Assembly (NCBI GenBank): GCA_019671135.1
Contig: JAHRHY010000001.1
Coordinates: forward strand, 558,001 to 622,000
DNA from: Linnemannia hyalina
Lineage: Eukaryota; Mortierellomycota; Mortierellomycetes; Mortierellales; Mortierellaceae
Reading direction: 5' to 3'
Length of the DNA stretch: 64,000 nt
A program made the position numbers and the translations under genes. Under the pieces are notes generated by a model. That model was given only the letters and a program-made list of their open reading frames with translations. It did not search any database and was not told the origin of the DNA. Positions within the stretch are counted from its first letter, which is position 1; the number at the start of each line of letters is the position of its first letter. Below, piece after piece: positions 34,767 to 43,678 of the stretch.

Positions 34767-36979
34767 TCAAAGGAAGAATTGTGGGGTTTGGTAGTCTCGT
34801 CCCATCCCTTTTAACCGGAGTCGACCTCCATAAATCGAATTTCTGAAGGAGGTCTCCTCCTGAAGGTCTGGAAGAAAAGGACGACACACATCGTCTCGTG
34901 CTAGCAAGTGCACCCACTGGTGTGCTTCAACGAGGGTGGCTTCTGGTAGTGGGTCCACCAAGTCCTTTGTCGCTTCACAGAGTGCCTCCCAAGACTTGTC
35001 CTCGACCTCAGTTGCAAGCCTCCAGTCTGGTGATCCGCTTCGACAAGGAACATAAAGTTCACAGCCCTGCGCAAAAGCATGGTTTCAAAAGAAATTAGAA
35101 GGGTCCGATTCATCTGTATTCCTTTTTACTCTTCATCTCGGCACTGAAAAGGCACTTACAGCTTCTCGTGTGGCTCTGAAAGACCGCCATTGTTTTCGAC
35201 GATCAGACTCCTGAACGCCATGAGTTCATCGCCGACTTCAATATCATTATATACCCAAGGGCTATCCACACCAGAGTCGACTCTTCCAGGACCATCCAAG
35301 TAGTCCCAGGTATAAAATATGGATGGTGACCGATTGAGATAGCCTTGATCCACAAAGTTTGCATCCACAGGATCGCTGGACGGGGCTGGTCCGAGCAAGA
35401 CCCGAGAATAATAGCTTGGTGGAGTGGCATATGAGGGGTCGTCATCGGTAGCCATCATGGACTGATGGTGAAGGAACGCTATACGGTCAGAGTCGTTTTC
35501 ACATTAGCACTGAATTGAAAATGAAAACGAAAACGAAAACGAAAACGAAAAGGAAAAGGAAAAAAAAAGAAAAAAAAAAAAAAAAGCCTAGTATAAGGAG
35601 AATCCACTTACAGTCTTCTAGTGTCAGGCTGCGTCCTGACAAACCTATTAGAGATGAGACGAAGATGACGGCGATGAAGAACAATAGAAGTAAGTCCATT
35701 GCTCAGCAAACAAATCTAAGTCGAGTCGATTGATGGGGTTTCGTTACTTTTCCCTGGCCTACCTCCGTGTTGTGGTGTGTTCGGCGCGGGTGTTGACTGT
35801 TCAAGCTGTATGTCGTTTCTTGTGCCAGACGCCAACTCTGTGGAGGGAATTGACAGAACAGAAGCTTGTTGGGATAGCTTAGAAAGAGTGGGTTGTTCAA
35901 GCGGTGAAGTCCATTCGCCGTCTCTTGTACAGTTGTTGTCCTGAGGAGTGCGCTCACGAGGAGCAGGCAATGTCGGTCGTACATCCCCTCCTGTGTCAGG
36001 ATCAAAAATTAAATAGTGACAGTCGATTAGCAACGGAACTCAGAAAGTGGTGGAAGAGCAAACGAAGACCGCAAGAAAAAGGAACATTCACATACCATCA
36101 AACCCCTTGATATTGCGACTTGGAGCGCTCAGTTCAACCAATCCGGCCACAGCGACGACGTCTGGCACTGATTTTTCCGAGGGAACCGAGGTTTTTTTAA
36201 TGAAGTGGTCGTGAACGCTCCCTTGCCACTGTCTGCATTTTCACTGTCTTCAATGTTTCTCCATCGTGTTCTCCACTGGATTCAGCGATCGCCGAGCCAC
36301 TTGGTCGAGAGTCTACATTGAGGCACGGTTGTAAAGATGAGGGTATCATGATCATGGATGTTAGCGACTGGAGACAAAGCATTGCCACTTATAGCGATGT
36401 CCAATATACGTACCGGTAATGGCGGATCCTGGAAAAGAATCTATAGAAGAACAGACGAAAAGGTTAGCTTGTCCCTTCGCAATATATATCTCAACTGGCA
36501 GCAGGCGTGCAAAGTTAGATGAAGAGCGTACATGGCATACCTACTTCCTCTTGAAGCATCAGCTTCACTTTCTTGTTCACAAACGCACCCGCCAAACTTG
36601 TGACAGCGACGGATTGGAGTTTGGCGCTCCGTTTCCGTTTCTGTAAGGCCCAGTGCATGTCGTCCGCGTCCTTGTAAACGTTTTTGTCCCACTTCCGCTG
36701 CAGCCCCTCACCTAAGTGACAAAGACCTTGGTGTTTGCACTGAAGAAGACGATCGATAGTATCTTTCCAATTACTATACACCTGTGACCTCGTTAATTCT
36801 TCATCTTTCGATGTGAATGTGAGATAGCCTGGGTAATCGATGGCAGCAATTCGTGTGCAAGAGTTAGTATACTCCTCTGTGGCGAGCCCCCTCAGCTCTA
36901 CTCTCCAGTCGGCTTTCGTTTCGCTCGAGCGGTTGTTCGCTTCTGGTCGAGAGACATGAGTGACGATGGCAGACGACGT
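34767..36979 (-). pseudogene. Unknown multi-exon gene, 5' end not found, frameshifted
   Basis: Function not recognised. Seven exons can be chained on the minus strand: 36979-36541, 36440-36414 (27 nt), 36312-36096, 35990-35763, 35644-35612, 35478-35160 and about 35037-34767. Most have good GT/AG sites, one with a CTAAC branch. The first visible exon has 146 codons (ADWRVELRGLATEEYTNS, WKDTIDRLLQCKHQG) but no in-frame early ATG and begins at an acceptor, so a further exon is missing. In the third exon the reading switches frame twice, each time as if one base were missing (after GEHDGE and after ADSGKG), and the exon length fits only if two bases are restored. The last acceptor is uncertain. 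The product is acidic and Ser/Pro-rich; no domain was identified. It lies next to transposon remnants. Confidence 0.5.
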
Positions 36980-37837
36980 CTAAAAGAGATAAACAGAAGA
37001 AAACAGACGTAATGAATGGCCCCAAACGACTCGTAGAGAGGAGGAATAATAGATTGGTGAACCCAAAATCAAAGAAGGCTCTGCTAGAGCGTTAATGAGT
37101 ACTCCTGGGCCCCCAAGCAGGCACCCACCACTGGACTCTAGCATAACGAGTCCTCGAGTGGGGTTGAGATGATTGTAACATACTCAACATGAGTGATGGA
37201 TTCCAACGGCCATCCCTCATAATTAGATTCGGGAATGGTAGGATTGAGTTTCAGCATGGCTCAAGAAGGCTCCGCTCGAGCGTTATGAATACTCCAGGAC
37301 CCCAAAGCAGGCTGCCACTGTCAGATTCTAGCGTAACGAATCTTTAGGTGGTGTTGGATGATTAACATCCAACGCGCGTGGATGGAACAATGTAGGAGAG
37401 GTAGTCAACCCCATGCACCTCGACTAATGTAGTAGTGTTGGATAGGATTTGGGAAAATTGTCGTGTGCACTAACCTTGGGCTCGAGCTCAAAGGGCGGTT
37501 AGAGCGAATGCGATAGCAACTCAACAAAAAGACAAAGGCAGGGACAGCAGCGTTCGTCAAGATACGTAGCAAAAGGCGTTCGATTATGATGGAAAGAGCA
37601 AAAGGATGCAAGTCGTGGACCCATTTTACGTGTACAAGTCGAGTTTGATTCGGGCAATTTACTAACAGGACAATGCTATTGGCTGGAATGAGAAAGTGAA
37701 ATAAGCAGGCCTGGAATTTGGGCCATATTTTCTCCACACGACTCCTACCCACTACCCACATCCTTGACTCCTTCCCACACCCTGTACTCCTTCCCAAAAG
37801 ACATCACACATACACACACCAGCCCCTTCTCGCTGAC
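36980..37837. other. Gap holding two diverged structured repeats
   Basis: The interval between two broken divergent genes contains the repeat pair described separately (37072-37395). The remainder (37405-37800) has a 130-codon minus-strand frame without recognisable motifs. It probably includes the old promoter of the pseudogene on the right. Confidence 0.4.
37072..37395 (+). repeat. Two diverged direct repeats, about 135 bp each, spaced 191 bp, with conserved hairpins
   Basis: Copy 1 is at about 37072-37205 and copy 2 at about 37263-37395; both start AAGAAGGCTC and share GAGCGTTA, AAGCAGGC and TCTAGC(A/G)TAACGA. In each, a stem closes over TAGC(A/G)TAAC: GGACTC/GAGTCC in copy 1 and AGATTC/GAATCT in copy 2, so the pairs changed on both sides. 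A second stem is GTTGAG/CTCAAC in copy 1 and GTTGGA/TCCAAC in copy 2. The identity is unknown; a mobile-element end or structured RNA is possible. Confidence 0.6.
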
Positions 37838-38707
37838 ATGGGGATTGGCTCTCTTTGAGCCTTCATCAGGAAGAAGGGTTACATGCCCCAACTCATACGA
37901 GGACTCTCCGGTACACCTCCATCACCAAGCTCCAAGTTCCGCGTGGACCTACTAGCATCATTCTACCCCCAATTTCGCTATCACTACCTAAACGACTCAT
38001 CCACCTTTCCTCAAGCGATCGAGCGGCATCTTATCTCCTGTGAGTTGCACAAGGAAACCTCGGTACTCTACCTCGACGGAATATCTCCTGTGGAGAAACA
38101 ACACACAAACTCCTTGAGGCAGGACAAACGCAATACCGCACTGGCAGGAGTGGAGGATTGTATCCGGGATATGGAAAAATCGCTGGAGGGAGGTCACACT
38201 CCACACAAGCCCGCTTTCAAGATATTAGAGAAGAAGCTCCGTGGCACATTCTACCTCGGTCAAGACTCTTGGATGGTGTTGGCCACATATCTACGCGGAC
38301 AAGGTTGGGACTTGCCAGAAGTTGCGTCCGAATCGGATGTTGCCAATGCTCGTGATTTCAAGTCTGGAGATGTCGCTACAAACCAGCAAATCGTCGGTAA
38401 GGGACAGGATCAAGAACATGAGCCAGATTCGCGGAGCATGTACAATGAACAGGAGCCTTTCCTGCAGATCCTCTTGAACGCTATCATGAACACGACACAA
38501 CCTGGTACAAAGGCGAATATGAGAAAAATCACCGCGAATATGGAGCTCGCCCGTGAGTTTTTCAACAGGATCAACCTGTTTGGCGTCTCGGGTCCACCAA
38601 CCAAGCCGCCTTATCCAGCATCAACAATAGCCCAGCCTGTCGCCAACCAGGTTTACGTGGAATTCAAAAAGCATTACAAGAATGGCTCCATGGAACTCTG
38701 CAGGAAG
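37838..38707 (+). pseudogene. Decayed, internally deleted relative of the XPG-Fanzor fusion
   Basis: This aligns by eye to the N-terminal and linker parts of the intact protein at 47112-51424. It begins ATG GGG ATT GGC TCT CTT then TGA (37856-37858), where the intact copy has MGVPLLW, so the Trp position carries a nonsense codon. It continues with FRVDLLASF, VLYLDGISPVEK, WMVLATYLRGQGW and ASESDVANA. The GDSDML motif that completes the XPG catalytic centre is deleted and the sequence jumps to the late linker (EPFLQILLNAIMN, FKKHYKNGSMELCRK). It stops at the same donor position (GTAATG at 38708) as exon 3 of the intact gene; the whole Fanzor half is absent. The open frame from 37883 to 38781 is the residue of this copy, not an independent gene. 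Confidence 0.75.
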
Positions 38708-38786
38708 GTAATGACAACTAGAACTAATGTTGCCGATGAAACTCTTTTAGGGATAGAATTCTTAAACCCTGCCTCATAAAGTGCTC

Positions 38787-38986
38787 AACAAAAGTGATTC
38801 ATCTTTTTGTGAATTCTGCTTTTTTCTTGAAATGCTCATTCATCAATGTTCCGATCGGCCCCCAGGTTCCTGTAATTCATTCTCTTGATTCGTAGCCTCA
38901 TTCTTCACGCTTGTCTTTTTTTGCGTGGACCGACATCGGCTCATCGCCGTAATTGAAATGCCCCATCTCAATGAATCACTTTTGTT
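38787..38986. repeat. 200-bp segment bounded by 16-bp perfect inverted repeats
   Basis: AACAAAAGTGATTCAT at 38787-38802 is repeated inverted as ATGAATCACTTTTGTT at 38971-38986. The interior has no coding potential. This is a MITE-like layout, but no target-site duplication was found next to the ends. Confidence 0.5.
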
Positions 38987-40252
38987 ACAAGCATGCAGTG
39001 ACGAATGATTTCCATGTAAAAATTTTACATGGGTTTAGCACGGAACGACCTGTATTTTTTAACACCACACGCTCAATGCACTCTCTACAGGAAAACTGAA
39101 AGCAGTTCCATACAGGGCATACCAAGTCTTGAAAATAGAAAATGTACATCATTTCGGAAAAATTATTCGTCTTGTTTTTTTTATTGAGTAACGAGGTTGG
39201 GATCATATTCGTGTTTGGGGACGCAATTTTGTTTTATTATCGTGATGGCAGGTACCTTTGTGAGAACGAAAGGGGAGAAGAAGACAAACAATAAAACCAG
39301 GGGAGTGAAGCGGAAAAAGTGTGAAGTTAAAGAAAGGTCTTGAATGAAGGGAGGGATGGGAGTACTGAAGGAATGATGGGTATACAAATGGAGGTGAGGA
39401 AGAAGAGAACAGGAGGTCTTGAACGAACCTTGAGCTCCATAGTGTTTGTGGATACACTAGGATGACGACAAACACTTAGAGACCCCTCCAAGGAAAATAC
39501 ATGAAGAACCCCTTTTTGAGCGCGATTGCCCGACTGCATGCACTAAAAAAAACGTAATGCACTTCGTGAGATCAAGACACTAGCCTAACGAAAGAGGTAA
39601 CAGGTTCTTCTTGTGAACCCTTTTTTTGTCGTCAATCTTTACTAAACCAACCACACCGTGAGAAGAAAGAACCCGCCCCTTCGCCTGCTCTTACTCTTTA
39701 CGTCTCCACGTCAAGTCATCATCTTTGTTCCCCTCGCCTTGATCTTCGTGTCCTCACCCACCCATCGTATTCGTGTTTGCACTTTACCAGTCTATGGTAG
39801 AAAGAGGGGTAGAAAACTGCTTCTTACATAAAAACGCATTTAGGCGAATAATGTAAGGAGCAATTCCACTAATTTGCATCGCTATAAAATCGGAGGGTGA
39901 TGGTGCAGAGATCGAAAGAAGTATTGAAGGATCCTTGTTTTTTTTATTTAAAGGAGGACGGCATTGAATTGACTTTAGTGAAGACGACAATGGGCCGATA
40001 CTGCCAACCATTAAAAAATAAACAGCGGGATGGAAAGACGTGGTACGCGATTGCGGGGTAACATGACAAAACATGAGATGGAAACGAAGAGAGTGAAAGA
40101 AAGAACGAATACTTTTTTACCATTCAAAGCAAACAAACACCATTCCGCAAAAAAGACACCAATATGATACAGAGAATGAAAAGAAAAAGAGATAAAAAAT
40201 ACACACAAAAGAGGGAAAAGAGGGAGGAAAAGGCGAAACTAGAGCCTAAGGA
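38987..40252. other. Intergenic region, 3' flank of CCR4
   Basis: About 1.3 kb between transposon remnants and the CCR4 3' end; AT-rich with several A/T homopolymers. No gene recognised. Confidence 0.4.
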
Positions 40253-42746
40253 TTACTTGGAGTGGCTGTTTCGGTGGTTGTTGTGGTTACTGTTGCTGTT
40301 GTTGGAGTTGTTGGAGCCAGTGGCTCCAAAGTTGGGTGTCGCGGCTCCCTTGGGCAAAGTAACCTGAGAGCGGAACTTGAACTCGGCCAGGATAGGGACG
40401 TGGTCAGATGGGAAATGTGCATTGGGGAATCCAACACATCGACTCATGTACTCCTTTTCAACACCACCCAGCAGACCCAAGACAGACAGGAAGTTGGACG
40501 AGTAAAAGATGTAGTCGATCTCGGCTGCGAACGTAGGCGTAAAGTTGGTAAATGGCAGCTCAACACCGTCACTGTACGAAGAGCGAAGCGACATCTTGTG
40601 GGAAAGACCTTCTGAGGTATAGGTTCCGTAGGCATGATCTCCAAAATCGTCGTGTCCTTGGGTGATCGCTCCCTTTACCAAGAACTCGTAAACTCCCGAA
40701 TGTCGCTCAGAGTTGAAATCTCCACAAATAAGGGTGGGAAGCTTTCCAGTCGGGTTGGAAGGAGGCGCGTTTGATCCGGATACTGGGAGATGGGCCCATT
40801 GAGTCGACAGCTTGTCGAGCTCGTCCATCATCATTGCCACCTGAACCAATTTGACATCCTTGAAAAGCGGGTCCCAGTAGACGTGAGTGTTGACAACAAC
40901 AACCTTGTTCTTGGTGTCCTTGTGCTCCAAAAGGGTGATAACTGCAATCTGATCCTTGGTCATCACACGATTGAAAATATCCTCAGTCTTCCTGAAATCG
41001 GGTCTTTGCAGGGCAATGTGATTGAACTCGACAAGATGCTTATCAATTAAGGTAAATCTATGCACGTGGAAGCGAAGTATTCAAGAATACAATAGAAAAG
41101 CGGGTGGGGGGTCAGTTGGCAAAATCCTGCAACGCTCATCGACTCACGTCGTTTCTTGAAGCATATACGCTGTCAGTTCCAAACTGAACACCTACTTGGA
41201 TGCCTTGAAGAAGGTGCCACAACCGTCGACAATCCTGCGATCCTTCTCGGGCATAGTCTTTGCACGCGACTTTGGCCAGAAGACACTGTCGTAATCCGCC
41301 TGCTGCTTCATCTGCTCCTTGAAGTAATCCTCGTATTGGCCCATTTCAAGTTCCTATTGATCACACCATGAGATCGTCGAAAAGTAATAGATCAGATATA
41401 CAAGAGGCATCAAATAACAACATATCGCGCTTTTTCGCAGATCACTGTGGACTGTACCTGAAGACAGACAATGTCGGCGCTGTAGGCAAGAATCTCCTGG
41501 AGAATAAGCTCCTTGCGGTACTCCCATGTGAGGGCCCAAGAAGGAGTGTAGCCGTACATCTGAGGGGTGGCATAGTTCTCCGCCAGGATGTTGTAGCAAA
41601 AGGTCGTGAAGGTGTCCGAGTTTGTCGATGAGGTGTTGTCCTCGAGCGGGATCCATTCTCTCTCAGGAGGTGGCAGGGGAACTACAATAGAATGAATTAC
41701 AAAGGAAATCGACGCGTTGAGTTATTTGTCTCGTCGGATCTCAAAATATAGGTTCCTACAGGGCTACCAAGTAACCTACCAGGACAGTTCTCGCGGAGGT
41801 AATTAATCACGGCTCCAGTGCCTTCCTGTTGCAACAAGTTCTTGAGACTCTCGTTCAAAGGGTTTCCTTCCAGCGCCAAGATGTCCAGCTGGTACAGCGT
41901 GCCCATCTCTGCAGGCAGGGTCACAAGTCCATTGTCGACCAACAAGAGCTCCTTGAGGTTGGTCAGCATGCCGATCTCTGGTGGCACGGATGTCAGTTTG
42001 TTGCCAGACGCATCCAAAATGGTCAGCTTTGTCAGTCGGCTGATCTCGGGCGAGAGGAGATGCAGGTTGTTGTGGTTGATGTAGAGGGCGGTCAAAAATG
42101 CATACTGGAACAACTCGCGACTCATGTTCTTGAGACCCATGCCACCAAGATCCAGTGTAGTCCACTGCTGAAGGTTGGGCGCCGTGGCATTTCCTGTCTT
42201 GTCTGCGCCTTCGCCATTGACTGCCCCGGCCTTGGAGGGGTTGTTGGGATCTGTAATGGTGATAGCCGAGCTCAGTCCAGAGCTCCTTGCCACCGCGGCC
42301 GCAGCTCTGGCGCGGTAGTGAGGCGTGGCAGACTGACGCGAGACGCTGGCATAGTGAATTTGCTGCTGATAATGGGTCGAGCCGGCACCGAGCTGGGGAG
42401 TCAACGCGGCCGGGATAGTTGCGGGAGAGGACAGACCCGATTGTTGACGCATCTGGTTCTGGTGGTGGTTATGCTGCTGTAAATGCTGGTGGGTCAATGC
42501 CTGGTGCTGCTGCTGTTGCTGCTGTTGCTGCTGTTGTTGCTGTTGAAACTTTTGGGCTAAGTTCATCTGGACAGGGTAACGAGGCACTCCGCCATTGTAC
42601 ATCGCCATACCATGTCCAATATGGTATCCAGAGTTGGCGGGGGTTCCGACCAGGGACGCAGGCGAGGACTGGGCAGGCGAGTAGACCTGGTTGGGGCCGT
42701 TGTTAAGGGCTTGGTAGAGAATAGGGTTGTAGTGTTGCTCAGTCAT
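40253..42746 (-). CDS. CCR4: CCR4 deadenylase, catalytic subunit of CCR4-NOT
   Basis: Poly(A)-specific 3' exonuclease that shortens mRNA tails. Exons 42746-41780, 41681-41458, 41353-41196 and 41057-40253, 717 residues. Seen: a Gln/His-rich N-terminus with a 13-residue polyGln run, four to five leucine-rich repeats about 195-305 (LTALYINHNNLHLLSPEI, LTILDASGNKLTSVPPEI) that bind the NOT1 scaffold in yeast, then the endonuclease/exonuclease/phosphatase domain: TTFCYNILAENYATPQMYGY, IVCLQELE (metal-binding Glu, split by an intron), FWPKSRAKTM, VNTHVYWDP, LICGDFNSE, EIDYIFYSS and HFPSDHVPI (catalytic Asp-His). The tail is Asn/Ser/His-rich. Its promoter side has been invaded by the transposon starting 875 bp upstream. 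Confidence 0.96.
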
Positions 42747-43611
42747 CGTTCAGTTGTTTGGGGCGTTGAGGTTATTAGGTGCTACGCAATTTGTGCTGCT
42801 TTGTTGGTGTGTTGAGAAGCGAATAGGCTTGACGGTAGGGGGGCAGTAAAAACGCGACGGCGTACAAAGAACGGTGGGAGGAGTGAGGAAACGGTGTATT
42901 GGGGCGAGTAGCAAGAAGGGAGGAGGAGGAGTGCGAGCACTGGTGAAAGTCCTGGAATAGTCGTGGCTATTTGAAAGGGTGCAGCGACAGAGAGACGAAC
43001 ACCAATGGTGAGGGTTAGGGGGACAGTTCCATGATAAGTATACAACTTCTTCATAGGTCTATCGCTCTGCCCATGGCGATTTTGTTTGTTGCAATTAACA
43101 AAAAGCGTTGTTCTTCTTCCTGCTCAGCTAGCGAGAAAGGGGCGATTGTTGTGTCCTGTTTATTATGCGTTGGTTAACAAGAGAAGAGTCTTTTGCCTGC
43201 TGCGTAGTATGACTACTGTTGTGGCACTGATTATGGACGAAGGGCACGCCACCTCATGGTAAAAAGGCGACCCCGTAGACTTGCTCGTCGTTGGCTTTGT
43301 TCTTCTGATGTCAACAAGAAGACCCACGCACACACAAACACACAATCTTCCTCGAAAGCTTGGGTGGAAGGGAGGTTGGGCTTACATCGTTGACGACTGC
43401 GTGAGTATTTTTTTTTTTTTTTCTTGTATGTTTTTTTTATTGGTATCCTGCTAAGAGGGGACGAAGGCACATTGGCCGCGAAAACAAAGAGAACAAGGTG
43501 GGAGGAGAAGGAGGGGAATGGAAAGGAAGAAAAGAATGAGTGTCCAAGAGGAGAGAAAAGACAAACGAAAAAGGAAAGCTTTTTGTGTTCAATTTATCGG
43601 TGACGTCGTTT
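42747..43611. promoter_or_regulatory. CCR4 upstream region, cut by the transposon
   Basis: Original intergenic DNA between CCR4 and the BLOC1S5-like gene, now separated from its right part by the 8-kb insertion. It contains homopolymer T tracts (about 43408-43422). TCGGTGACGT at 43597-43606, just outside the insertion, is also present twice inside the right end of the element. Confidence 0.45.
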
Positions 43612-43620
43612 GACATTGGG
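43612..43620 (+). repeat. Left target-site duplication, GACATTGGG
   Basis: Exact 9-bp direct repeat of 51580-51588, directly outside the terminal repeat; 9 bp is the size typical of Mutator-like elements. The flanking bases differ (T...T versus C...G), so the match is exactly 9 bp. Confidence 0.8.
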
Positions 43621-43643
43621 TCCGAGACAATGGGCGCATCAAC
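43618..43643 (+). repeat. Left terminal inverted repeat
   Basis: Matches the reverse complement of 51554-51579 at 23 of 26 positions; the inner 18 bases, GACAATGGGCGCATCAAC, are identical. The outer three bases (GGG) overlap the 9-bp duplication, so the exact element end is ambiguous by 3 bp. Confidence 0.8.
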
Positions 43644-43678
43644 CCATTCTGGGAAAAGTGGACTGCAATTCTCATTTC

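Noticed and set aside
35499..35699. Possible signal-peptide protein starting MDLLLLFFIAVIFVSS on the minus strand
   Set aside because: The segment is better explained as an intron: the exon chain joins 35763 to 35644 in phase, and the Leu/Phe-rich stretch is its pyrimidine-rich 3' part.
37080..37155. tRNA gene in the structured repeats (GCTC...GAGC resembles a D arm)
   Set aside because: The loop is too short for a D loop, no T arm (GTTCRANNC) follows, and no acceptor stem pairs.
37883..38779. 298-codon open frame as an independent gene
   Set aside because: Its true start lies at 37838, before an in-frame TGA, and its last ~24 codons correspond to an intron in the intact copy; it is a remnant.
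43311..43440. Possible second terminal repeat or telomere-like sequence left of the transposon
   Set aside because: Only simple T tracts and a CACACA run are present; no match to the right end of the element and no TTAGGG array.
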